This document shows, one piece after another, positions 39,070 through 46,986 of a DNA stretch of 64,000 bases (within the stretch, counting starts at the first letter, position 1; each line of letters starts with the position of its first letter). The notes below the pieces were generated by a model, which was given only the letters and a program-made list of their open reading frames with translations, ran no database searches and had not been told where the DNA came from. The DNA is taken from NCBI GenBank assembly GCA_041389525.1, contig JAWKRR010000037.1, forward strand, positions 10,608-74,607, in the 5' to 3' direction. The position numbers were made by a program, and so were the translations under genes. This DNA is from JACKFB01 sp041389525. Lineage in GTDB: Bacteria; Myxococcota_A; UBA9042; PHBI01; JACKFB01.

Positions 39070-40127
39070 GCGGACTGGCGAATCGCGAGGCGCTGAAGGC
39101 TGACCTGCTGGCCTTCGTGGCCGACCCGCGGCCCGCGCGATTCGACGCGCTGGCCACGCGCGTGGTGCGCTTTCAGGCCGCGACGGTGCCGGCCTACGGG
39201 CGCCTGGTGCGCGCGCGAGGGCTCGGCGAGCTCGCCGATTGGCGCGCCGCGCCGCGCGTCCCCACCGACCTCTTTCGCGAGCTGGACCTGTCGAATCTCA
39301 CGGCCGGCGACGCCGAGGTCGCCTGCTTTCGCACCAGCGGGACCACCGGCCCCGACCAGCGCGGCGCGCGGCGGGTTCGCGACCTGACGCTGTACCACGC
39401 AGGCATGGTCGAGCCCTTCGTCGCCCACGTCCTGGGCGGCACGCGGGACCGGCGGCCCTGGCTGAGCCTGGTGCCCGACCCCCGCGACGCGCCCGGAAGC
39501 TCGCTGGGGCACATGGTCGCGGAGCTGGCCGTCGACTTCGCGACACCCGGCGAGACGCTCTGGGCGCTTGGCCCCGAGGGGCTCGACGTGCGGGCGGCCT
39601 GGGAATGGCTACAGGCCAAGGCGGACACCGGCCGACCGGCGATCGTCCTCGGGACCTCCTTCGCCATCGTCAGCCTCTTCGACGCCGAGGAGTCCCGGCG
39701 CGTCCGCCTGCCCGACGGCTCGCGCCTGATGCTGACCGGCGGCTTCAAGGGCAGAAGCCGCACCCTCGACGAGGGCGCCCTGACCGCGCTGGTCACCGAG
39801 CGCCTGGGCCTCCCAGAGGACGCCGTCGTCGCCGAGTACGGCATGACCGAGCTGACCAGCCAGGCTTACGGTCGACCGCTGCAGGCCCCGCCCTGGCTGG
39901 TTCTGGAGGTCGTCGACCCGGTCTCCCTCGCCGCCCTCCCCGCCGGCGAGCGCGGCCTCGTCGCCTGCTTCGACCTGCTGGCCCTCGACAACATCTCAGC
40001 GCTCCTCACCGGCGATCTCGGCACCCTCGACGCCCACGGCCACCTGACGCTGCACGGGCGGGCCCCCGGCGCGGTCCTGCGCGGCTGCAGCCTCACCGCC
40101 GAGGAGCTTGGAGTGCTCAGCCGATGA
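39066..40127 (+). CDS. LuxE-like acyl-protein synthetase
   Basis: 353 residues. FRTSGTTGP is the ATP-binding box and VAEYGMTELTSQAYGRP the PF04443 signature; TGDLGTLDAHGHLTLHGRAPG mirrors the AMP-ligase hinge. In luminous bacteria LuxE activates a fatty acid and passes the acyl group to the reductase. Here no luciferase genes (LuxAB) or LuxD are nearby. Overlaps both neighbours by ATGA. Confidence 0.88.
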   Translation: MSGLANREALKADLLAFVADPRPARFDALATRVVRFQAATVPAYGRLVRARGLGELADWRAAPRVPTDLFRELDLSNLTAGDAEVACFRTSGTTGPDQRGARRVRDLTLYHAGMVEPFVAHVLGGTRDRRPWLSLVPDPRDAPGSSLGHMVAELAVDFATPGETLWALGPEGLDVRAAWEWLQAKADTGRPAIVLGTSFAIVSLFDAEESRRVRLPDGSRLMLTGGFKGRSRTLDEGALTALVTERLGLPEDAVVAEYGMTELTSQAYGRPLQAPPWLVLEVVDPVSLAALPAGERGLVACFDLLALDNISALLTGDLGTLDAHGHLTLHGRAPGAVLRGCSLTAEELGVLSR

Positions 40128-41146
40128 AGCTGCGCGCGCTCCAAGACCTCGAGCGCGGCGCCGGGCGCGCGCTCCTCGACGCCACCGTCGCCATCGGGTT
40201 CTCCGAGCCGGTGGCCCGCGCCGGCCTCAACGCCGAGCTCGAGACCTGGACCGATGACGCCTTTTCCCTAGTCCGCAGCGAGCTACCCGACGATCTGAAG
40301 CCCGCGCGGCGCCCGCAGACCGTGCTGATCATCGCGGCGTCGACTCTGCCCGCCAGCACACTCCGCGCGGTCTTGATGGCGCGGCTGCTCGGCGCCCGCG
40401 TGCTGCTCAAGCCAGCCAGTGGCCAAGCCGCCATCGCCGACGCCATCGCGCTTGCCGACCCGGACGTCCAGGTGCGCGCCTTCGCCTCGACCGACCTCGA
40501 GTCCCTCGACCGCGCCATCGCCGACGCCGACTCCGTCGTCGCCCTGGGCGGCGACCGCACCATCCAAGAGCTACGCGCCCGCGTCCCCTTCGCCAAAGGT
40601 TTCGCCGGCTACGGCCACCGCCTCTCGGTCGCGTGGCTGAGCCGCTTCGACGAGGCGGACGCCGTCAAGCTAGCCCGAGATCTGTGCGCGTGGGACCAAG
40701 CCGGCTGCCTGAGCCCCCAAGTCGCCTGGGTGGAGGGCGACCTCGACGCCGCCAGCGAGCGCCTCGCCGAAGCGCTCCGCGAGGTGGAGCGCGCGCTTCC
40801 GATGACGCTGCCGCCCGAGGCCGCCTCGATGCGCCACGCGATGCGCGCCTTCGCCGACATGAGCGGCCACGCCCACATCACCGAGACCGCGCTGGTCGCC
40901 GCCCTGCCCATCCCGAGCTTTCGCCCCTCCCCGGGCTTCCGCGCGCTGTGGATGCTGCCGGCTGACGACGCCTCGATCCGCTCGATCGCATCGATGATCT
41001 CGACGATCGGCACCGACGCCCCCGCCCGATGCGAGTTCATGCCCGCGGGCATCCGCCGCTGCGAGCTCGGCGACATGCAGCGACCGCCGCTGACCTGGCA
41101 GCACGACGGCCGCCCGAACCTGCTCCCGATGCTGCGCCCCTACTAG
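40124..41146 (+). CDS. LuxC-like acyl-CoA/acyl-enzyme reductase
   Basis: 340 residues, shorter than typical LuxC (about 480). The nucleotide-binding area VLIIAASTLPASTLRAVLMARLLGARVLLKPA and the likely catalytic Cys195 in DQAGCLSPQ match PF05893. Reduces an activated acyl group to an aldehyde with NADPH. With LuxE-like and the class III aminotransferase it could give a primary amine from a fatty acid (inference). Confidence 0.87.
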   Translation: MKLRALQDLERGAGRALLDATVAIGFSEPVARAGLNAELETWTDDAFSLVRSELPDDLKPARRPQTVLIIAASTLPASTLRAVLMARLLGARVLLKPASGQAAIADAIALADPDVQVRAFASTDLESLDRAIADADSVVALGGDRTIQELRARVPFAKGFAGYGHRLSVAWLSRFDEADAVKLARDLCAWDQAGCLSPQVAWVEGDLDAASERLAEALREVERALPMTLPPEAASMRHAMRAFADMSGHAHITETALVAALPIPSFRPSPGFRALWMLPADDASIRSIASMISTIGTDAPARCEFMPAGIRRCELGDMQRPPLTWQHDGRPNLLPMLRPY

Positions 41147-41161
41147 GAAATACGGGCGTCA

Positions 41162-41199
41162 GGAAACTTCGGGGGCCCGGTCGCCGGTGTTACGCTCCG
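41162..41199 (+). promoter_or_regulatory. possible ECF-type promoter of the sigma factor gene
   Basis: GGAAACTT near 41162 with a GGTGTTACG block about 17 bases on resembles an ECF -35 (GGAAC) and -10 pair, placed 20-50 bases ahead of the candidate starts. ECF sigma genes often read their own promoter. Match is loose. Confidence 0.25.
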
Positions 41200-41214
41200 C
41201 GCGTCCTCCGTCCT

Positions 41215-41821
41215 ATGGAGTGCATGTGGATGCTTCTTGACGAGACCGAGCCTCTGGACTCGCGGATCCTTCGACTGGCCCAAAACGGCCAGCGCAAGGA
41301 GGCGTGTCGACTGCTCGTGGAGGCTTACGGGTCCGAGATTATCGGCACCTGTATCAGCCGCATGGGTTCGCCCGCTGCGGGTGAGGACGCCGCGCAAGAC
41401 ACGATGGCTCGGGCGCTCGTGGCGCTCGAGAATTACCGCGGGACCGCCGGGCTTCGGCCGTGGCTGCACCGCATCGCGTCGAACCGCTGCATCGACCTCC
41501 TCCGGAGCCGCCGTAGCCGGCTGATTCGCGTCGCTGATCAGGTGGAGATCGACCACGTCCCCGCGCCGGAGCGCCCGCTCCCGGTCGAGGTCGCGGAGTC
41601 TCAAGCCGCTCAGGGCCGCGTGCTCTCAGCCGTCCGGGCGGCCCTCTCGGTCATCAAAGAACCAGACCGCACCTGGGTGTTCTGCACTACACCCAAGGGC
41701 TCTCGGCTGCGACGAAATCGCCGAGGAAGCCGAGATCTCTCGGGCCGCGGTGAAGCGAGCGAATCCGACGCCGTGGCGCGTCCGCGCCGAGCTCGGCGAC
41801 GCAGAGGAGGACACCCTATGA
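41215..41821 (+). pseudogene. ECF RNA polymerase sigma factor, frameshifted in region 4
   Basis: Candidate starts at ATG 41215, 41224 and 41230. Region 2 is intact: RMGSPAAGEDAAQDTMARALVAL, RPWLHRIASNRCIDLLR. In region 4 the frame breaks: EPDRTWVF continues as LHYTQGLS in the next frame, then CDEIAEEAEISRAAVKR in a third. One missing C near 41682 and one missing G near 41705 restore this order. The stop (TGA 41819-41821) then overlaps the anti-sigma ATG as ATGA. So either the sigma factor is newly dead or the sequence has local errors. Confidence 0.75.
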
Positions 41822-42716
41822 AGCGGACCAGCGAAGCAAGGACGGAGGCCCCCGCCGACGTGCTCAGCATCGCCTGCGCTCTTCTCGACCGATGCTCGAG
41901 GGCGCGCCGACACCTGGACGCGCGAGCACAGGCGCGCCTGTCCACGTTGCGGCGAGATGGGTGCTGAGCACGACCATCGGCGCGCTGATCGCCAAGGCCA
42001 CCGGCCCGGCGCCGATCCCCGCGGACTTCATGGACGCCGTGCTGTCGCGCGCCGAGGCCCTGGACGCGGGCTTCGACGACAGCGAATCCCTCGATATCGA
42101 CGGGCTCTCCGGCACCGCGATGCGGGCGCAGCCTCCCCGTGACGTCGCCTCGCGCCCGCGAGTCTCCATCCTATGGTTGGGCGCAGCGGCCATGGCGGCC
42201 GGCATGGCGCTGGCGTTCTGGGCCGGCGGGATGAACGAGCGCTCGCATCAGTCGCTGGTGCCCGCCGCGGTCGAGGCCGCGGCACCTGCACCCGAGGCCC
42301 CGACACCGCAAAACGCCCAGGCGCCGACTGTGAAATCGCAGGAGCCGATGGCCTCGCAGCCGACGCGGCTGTTGCCCCTGCCGACGCCGCAGCCCGCCGC
42401 GCAGGACCTCGCGCCGACCGAGCCGCCCGTCGTGCCGTCCGCGCGTCCCGTGCCCGAGCCGGCCATGGACCTCGCCGGTGAGCTTCGCAGCTCGCTGGTC
42501 CGCGAGATAGGCGCGCTGGACGCGTGCCCGCCGAAAGCGGCCGCCCCGATCCGCGTGACGGTGACGGTCGGGACCGACGGCACGCTGTCGAACCGGCAGA
42601 TCCTGTCGTCGGCCGACGCCTCGGACGCGCATCAGTGCGTCGGGCGCGCCATGGACCGCCTGCTGCTGCCGCCGCTGGACCGGGCGGCCACCATCACGCT
42701 GGACGTGAACTGGTAG
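41818..42716 (+). pseudogene. anti-sigma factor-like membrane protein, frameshifted
   Basis: Begins at ATG 41818 (MKRTSEARTEAPADVLSIACALLDR), coupled to the sigma gene. The frame must drop one base between about 41880 and 41950 to continue as HVAARWVLSTTIGALIAKATG. The intact remainder has one membrane segment (VSILWLGAAAMAAGMALAFWAGG), a Pro/Ala-rich spacer and a C-terminal AgmX/TonB-like domain (VTVTVGTDGTLSNRQILSSA). About 299 residues if repaired. Presumed to hold the sigma factor at the membrane. Confidence 0.65.
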
Positions 42717-42752
42717 AGATTGCGCGGGCGGGCGCGTCAGCAACGGCCCGCT

Positions 42753-43157
42753 TCAGTACCTGCCCAAGCGCCAGTCCTCGAGGATAGCGCCGTGGTCAAA
42801 CGCAAGCGGCTCCGGCAGCGCGTCCAACGCGAAGACGCGGGCCTCGGCGGCGTCGTCCCCGCCTACGGGTTCGCCCTCGGCGCGCGCGGTGAAGACCGTG
42901 GTGATCGTGTGGTGCCGCGGGTCGCGGGCCGGGTCGCTGTAGGTGTGGAACTGGCGGCCGAGGGTGACGCGGAGGCCCGTCTCCTCCAGCGCTTCGCGGC
43001 AGGCGGCGTCCTCGAGGGACTCGCCCCAGTCGACGAACCCGCCGGGCAAGGCCCAGCCGTGGGGCGGGTTCTTGCGGCGGATGAGGACGACCGTGCCGGG
43101 GCGCGTCTCGATGAGCAGGTCCACCGTCGGGTAGGGGTTCTTGTAGCCTGAGCTCAC
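42753..43157 (-). CDS. Nudix hydrolase
   Basis: 134 residues. The Nudix box is complete: GGFVDWGESLEDAACREALE then ETGL. Length and N-terminus (VDLLIETRPGTVVLIRRKNPPHGWALPGG split by the box) resemble ADP-ribose/nucleotide-sugar pyrophosphatases. Start overlaps the RAYT stop (ATGA), so it may be co-expressed with it. Confidence 0.9.
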   Translation of the reverse strand: MSSGYKNPYPTVDLLIETRPGTVVLIRRKNPPHGWALPGGFVDWGESLEDAACREALEETGLRVTLGRQFHTYSDPARDPRHHTITTVFTARAEGEPVGGDDAAEARVFALDALPEPLAFDHGAILEDWRLGRY

Positions 43158-44092
43158 GAGGCCTCCAGGGTGGCGCGGATGGCGGCCACGTCTTTGGCGA
43201 GTTGCGAGTCGCCGTCGAGGTGTTTTCGTTGGCGGGAGGCCAGGCTGGCGAGGCTCTGGGCGCTGAGATCGAAGCGGCGGGCGGAGGTCGCCAGGGGGTC
43301 TTTGGAGAGGTCCACGGCCAGCAGGAGCGCGGCGCTTCGGGCGGGGTTGGCCATGCCGCGGTGGCGGACGGTGACGCGGGCTTTGGCGACGGCGTAGTGA
43401 GTGGCGACGGCCTCGATGATGAGCGCGGTGGAGACCGTGCGGCCGGGCGCGGCGGGCGGGCTGTCGGGTAGCGCGCCTTGTGAGGCGGCGACGGGCGAAC
43501 CGGGGGGGGCGTCGCCCAGTGTGGCGCTGCGAGAGGCCAGCGCGGCGCGCTCAGCGGCGGGCGCGGGGGCGCGGACGTAGGCGTCCAGGGTGACGGAGGC
43601 GGCGCTGGCGTGCGCCGAGAGCGTCTCGGTGTGTAGCCAGGCCGGGGGCTCGGCGGCGAGGTAGTGGCCGTGGCTGGACCAGGGGTACGCCGCCGGATCT
43701 CGGGCTAGCTCAGCGACGACGGCGCTCATGTGGATGTGGCGCACCAGGGGCAGCAGCCACGCCTCGTCCTGGACGACGCGGGAGTGGTAGCGGCCGCGGA
43801 AGATGGCGCCCTCGGTGGCGTGTCGGCGGTTGGCGTTCTGGGTGTAGACGCCGTTGAGGTGGCGCATCGCGCGCCCGAGCTGGCCGGCGGCATCGAAGAC
43901 AAGCAGATGATAGCTGGTTTCCAGCAGGCTGGCGGCGTGGGTCTGCAGCCCGAAGCGCCCGTCGCAGTGGCCGAGGACGTCGAGGAAATCCAGGCGGTCT
44001 TCCGGGGTCGGGAAGATCGGGCGGCCGGCCGCACCGCGATGGGTGACGTGGTGCCATAAGCCGGGCGCTATCGTGCGTTGCGGACGTGCCAT
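43154..44092 (-). CDS. REP-associated (RAYT) Y1 transposase-like protein with altered HUH motif
   Basis: 312 residues. GLWHHVTHRG, YTQNANRRH (candidate catalytic Tyr region), GAIFRGRYHSRVV and RHIHMSAVV...YPWSSHGHY are RAYT hallmarks. The HUH motif, normally NHxH, reads TSYHLLV: the first His is Ser. Residues about 220-300 form a DnaA-C-terminal-like DNA-binding domain (ALIIEAVATHYAVAKARVTVRHRG). Nearby there is only one weak hairpin, GACCCC/GGGGTC at 44148-44165. Probably domesticated or inactive as a transposase. Confidence 0.85.
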   Translation of the reverse strand: MARPQRTIAPGLWHHVTHRGAAGRPIFPTPEDRLDFLDVLGHCDGRFGLQTHAASLLETSYHLLVFDAAGQLGRAMRHLNGVYTQNANRRHATEGAIFRGRYHSRVVQDEAWLLPLVRHIHMSAVVAELARDPAAYPWSSHGHYLAAEPPAWLHTETLSAHASAASVTLDAYVRAPAPAAERAALASRSATLGDAPPGSPVAASQGALPDSPPAAPGRTVSTALIIEAVATHYAVAKARVTVRHRGMANPARSAALLLAVDLSKDPLATSARRFDLSAQSLASLASRQRKHLDGDSQLAKDVAAIRATLEAS

Positions 44093-44218
44093 GGGGCTGA
44101 GCCAAGCTCGCTGTGACGCCGCGGGATGTTGCGGTGCGGCATCGTCGGACCCCGCGGGAGGGGTCAGGACTTCACAGGTTGCGGATAGGCATCCGTCGGG
44201 TCAACAATTTGAGGTGGT

Positions 44219-45397
44219 TCAGGCGGGATCGCGCGGCATGACGGCGAAGGCCATGAACGCCGTGGCGATGCCGAGGACCGAGGCGACGCCGAACATGAGG
44301 TGGCCGCCGCCTGCGCCGTAGAGGTAGCCGGCGCCGATGGCCGAGATGACGCCGCCGACTCCGTAGCCGGTCATCTGGAAGAGGCCTTGGGCCGTGGCGC
44401 GCTCGCTCTCGGGGACGTGCTGGCCGAGGGCGAGGATGGAGGCGACGTACCAGACGCCGAAGGCCATGCCGTGCAGCACCATGACCGGGAGGATGAGCCA
44501 GGCGTTGTCGAGGAGCGCGATGAGGCCGAACTGGAGGGCGCCCGCGGCGCAGCACATCGCCGTCAGCGCGCGGAGGCCGAAGCGGGCGAGGAGATGCGGG
44601 GCCGCGCGCATCAGGAAGATCTCGCTGACGACGCCGACGGCCCAGAAGGCGGGGATGAAGCCGTCGCGGACGCCGAGGTCGCTGAGGTGGTGGGGCAGGA
44701 AGATGTAGAGGCCTTGGGAGCTGACGCGAGAGGCGAAGGCGATGAGGCAGATGCCGCGGGCGTAAGGGTTGGCGAGCAGGGTGCGGACGGCGGAGAGGCC
44801 GCGGCCGTGGGCGGTGCGGTCGCGGGGTTGGGGCGAGATGCGGAGGGCGAGGAGGGCGAGGGCGGCGAGGGCGCCGGTGATGGCGGCGGGCGTGGCGGCG
44901 GTGCCGAGGAGCTCGATGAGGGCGCCGAGGGCGAAGCCGCCGACGATGAAGCCGACGGAACCCCAGACCCGGTAGGCGCTGTAGGCCTCGCCGGTGCGGT
45001 GGACGTGAGCGAGGACGGTGGCGTCGACGTTGGGGATGAGGCCGACCCAGAACACCGAGAAGGCGCCGATGGCCAGCAGCACCGGGACGTGGTCGGTGGT
45101 GGCGATGAGCGGGGCGAAGGCGAGCAGGCTGGCGACGGTGATGATGCGCACGGTGGCGACGCTGTCGCCGATGCGGTCGGAGAGGCGGCCCCAGGCCAGC
45201 GGGAAGGCCAGGATGCAGGACGCGCGCAGGGCGGTGAGCCAGCCGATCGAGGGGTCGTCCCAGCCGGCGTGACGCAGCCAGAGGGGGACGAAGTTCGCGT
45301 AAGCGCCGATGGCGACGAAGGTCAGCAGGTAGAGCGCGCGCAGAGAGTACGTGCCGGGGCGACGCGGCGGGGACGAGGTGGTGGCGGCGCTCAGCAT
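44219..45397 (-). CDS. MFS transporter (MFS_1-like)
   Basis: 392 residues, 12 predicted segments. The start ATG 45397 (MLSAATTSSPP) is chosen because the longer frame upstream has no membrane character. GAYANFVPLWLRHAGWDDPSIGWLTALRA and LAWGRLSDRIGD fit the LacY/nucleoside-permease-like branch. Substrate unknown. Divergent from the sigma-54-driven lipoprotein gene. Confidence 0.85.
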   Translation of the reverse strand: MLSAATTSSPPRRPGTYSLRALYLLTFVAIGAYANFVPLWLRHAGWDDPSIGWLTALRASCILAFPLAWGRLSDRIGDSVATVRIITVASLLAFAPLIATTDHVPVLLAIGAFSVFWVGLIPNVDATVLAHVHRTGEAYSAYRVWGSVGFIVGGFALGALIELLGTAATPAAITGALAALALLALRISPQPRDRTAHGRGLSAVRTLLANPYARGICLIAFASRVSSQGLYIFLPHHLSDLGVRDGFIPAFWAVGVVSEIFLMRAAPHLLARFGLRALTAMCCAAGALQFGLIALLDNAWLILPVMVLHGMAFGVWYVASILALGQHVPESERATAQGLFQMTGYGVGGVISAIGAGYLYGAGGGHLMFGVASVLGIATAFMAFAVMPRDPA

Positions 45398-45469
45398 CGG
45401 CTGGCTCGTTAGCAGGCTGCTGCGTCTTTTACTACGAGGAAAGCTCGGTAATTGCTGGGCCCGCGGCCC

Positions 45470-45485
45470 TGGCACGGGGGTTGCT
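45470..45485 (+). promoter_or_regulatory. sigma-54 promoter, TGGCACGGGGGTTGCT
   Basis: Perfect match to TGGCACG-N4-TTGCT with correct -24/-12 spacing. It points at the lipoprotein gene; the start codon lies 72 bases past the -12 element. Expression then needs a bacterial enhancer-binding protein. Confidence 0.75.
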
Positions 45486-45556
45486 CTACTCGCTGGGGTC
45501 GGAAGCCCCGGCGTCGCCATGGAGGTGACGGGGAGCGGCCGCAGCGGAGTGGGGCG

Positions 45557-46861
45557 ATGAAGGGAACGGCGAGCATTTTCGGGCTTCTTCTGGTGGCGGG
45601 TCTGGTGGCGGGGATGACCGCGTGCGACGGGTCGGCCGAAGTTGAGGGACGCGACAGTCTCCAGCGGAGCGACGTCAGCGAGCGGGAGTGGGACGCGGAG
45701 ACCGCGGCAGATACTGGACGAGAGGGGCACGAGACGGGGGCGGAACACGCGGACCCCAGCGTTGGGGGGTCGGAACCCCGGCTAGACGGCGCGCCTGGGA
45801 TGCCTCCCGACGAGTGGCGTCTGGGGACGCTGGTGACCGACCTGGCGTTGGCGGGGGACGGGCGGGTGTGGGTGGCTGGGCCGCTGGTCGACGGCGCGAC
45901 CGAGGGCGGGGCGGGCGCCCAGGACGACGGGTTGATGACCGCGGGCGGTGATGGTCGTGGAACCTTCGGCGTCGCCGCGATGGGGCCGCAGCGGATGGCG
46001 GTCGCGGGGGTGGAGTCGGCGGAGCACCCGCGGGGCTGGCTGGCGACCTACGACCTGGGCGGCGCTGAGCTGGCGCGCTGGCAGGACGCGCCGGAGGGCC
46101 AGACCTCGCAGTTCTCAGGCGTGGACGCCAGCGGGTACGAGGTGGTGGGCGCCGGTCACCGGGCGGAGGTCAGCGACGATGGCGGGTGGGATGCGCGTCG
46201 GATGGGGCTCTTGGTGCGCTGGCGGCCGGCTTCCGTGCGCGGCCCGGTCGTCGCGGTGGTGGGCGAATCGCACGCTAGCGCCTCGCTGATCGACGTGGCG
46301 GTGGTCGGCGAGCACGTCGTCGCCGTGGGGGAGGCGTGGTCGATGGACGAGCCGTGGCTGCGCCAGGGCTGGGTCGTGGCGAGCGACTCCCAGGGGAAGG
46401 TCAGCGAGTGGGTGATGGGCCCTGGTATTTTGCGGGCGATCGCGCCGATGCCCGAGGGCGGGTTCATCGCGGTCGGATCGAAGGTTCAGGGCGAGGAGGA
46501 GGAGGTCTGGGTGGTCTGCCTGGACGCGAGCGGGCGGCTGCTCAGCGAGTCGACTCTCGACATGGGCGGGGAGGATCAGGCGGAGGCGTTGGCCTTCGAC
46601 GGCTCGGGCGCGCTGCTGGTGGCGGGTCACACGACCGCGCGTCCGGGCGACCAGGACACGCGCGCGTGGGTCGTGGAGTTGGATCTGGGGCAGATCGCGA
46701 TGCCCGTCGTGACCGGCAGGCGGCTGACGCCGTGGGGCTCGGCGGCGTCGGTGGCGTTGGCGGTGCTCGCGCTCCCGGACGGCCGCGTGGTGACGGGCGG
46801 CGCGGCGCTCTACGGCAGCGTCGAAGTGCGCGGGTGGCTGACGCGATCTCCCTGGCTCTAG
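45557..46861 (+). CDS. lipoprotein with propeller-like repeats
   Basis: 434 residues from ATG 45557. Signal FGLLLVAGLVAGMTAC is a lipobox. After an acidic linker (about residues 25-75) come short beta-rich repeats with GDGRVWVAGPL, GYEVVGAGHRAEV, GGFIAVGSKVQGEEEEVW, SGALLVAGHTTARPG and DGRVVTGGAALYG, fitting a delta-60/propeller fold. A perfect sigma-54 promoter lies upstream. Surface or periplasmic lipoprotein of unknown role. Confidence 0.8.
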   Translation: MKGTASIFGLLLVAGLVAGMTACDGSAEVEGRDSLQRSDVSEREWDAETAADTGREGHETGAEHADPSVGGSEPRLDGAPGMPPDEWRLGTLVTDLALAGDGRVWVAGPLVDGATEGGAGAQDDGLMTAGGDGRGTFGVAAMGPQRMAVAGVESAEHPRGWLATYDLGGAELARWQDAPEGQTSQFSGVDASGYEVVGAGHRAEVSDDGGWDARRMGLLVRWRPASVRGPVVAVVGESHASASLIDVAVVGEHVVAVGEAWSMDEPWLRQGWVVASDSQGKVSEWVMGPGILRAIAPMPEGGFIAVGSKVQGEEEEVWVVCLDASGRLLSESTLDMGGEDQAEALAFDGSGALLVAGHTTARPGDQDTRAWVVELDLGQIAMPVVTGRRLTPWGSAASVALAVLALPDGRVVTGGAALYGSVEVRGWLTRSPWL

Positions 46862-46986
46862 CGGGGGCGCGGGCGCGGGGCGGGCGACAGAGCGTCGACG
46901 GATAACGAGCCGATGATGGTCGGCGGTGACCTGAGTGCGTCGGCGCTCTATGCTCCCTCTCGCCGAGCAGGCGGAGGAGGATTTCA

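Noticed and set aside
37777..41146. Bioluminescence (lux) operon
   Set aside because: Only LuxE- and LuxC-like genes are present; no luciferase subunits or LuxD, and a class III aminotransferase leads the operon.
44148..44165. Hairpin GACCCC/GGGGTC as a REP element for the RAYT gene
   Set aside because: Only six-base arms, a single copy seen, no GTAG-like head sequence; too weak to call.
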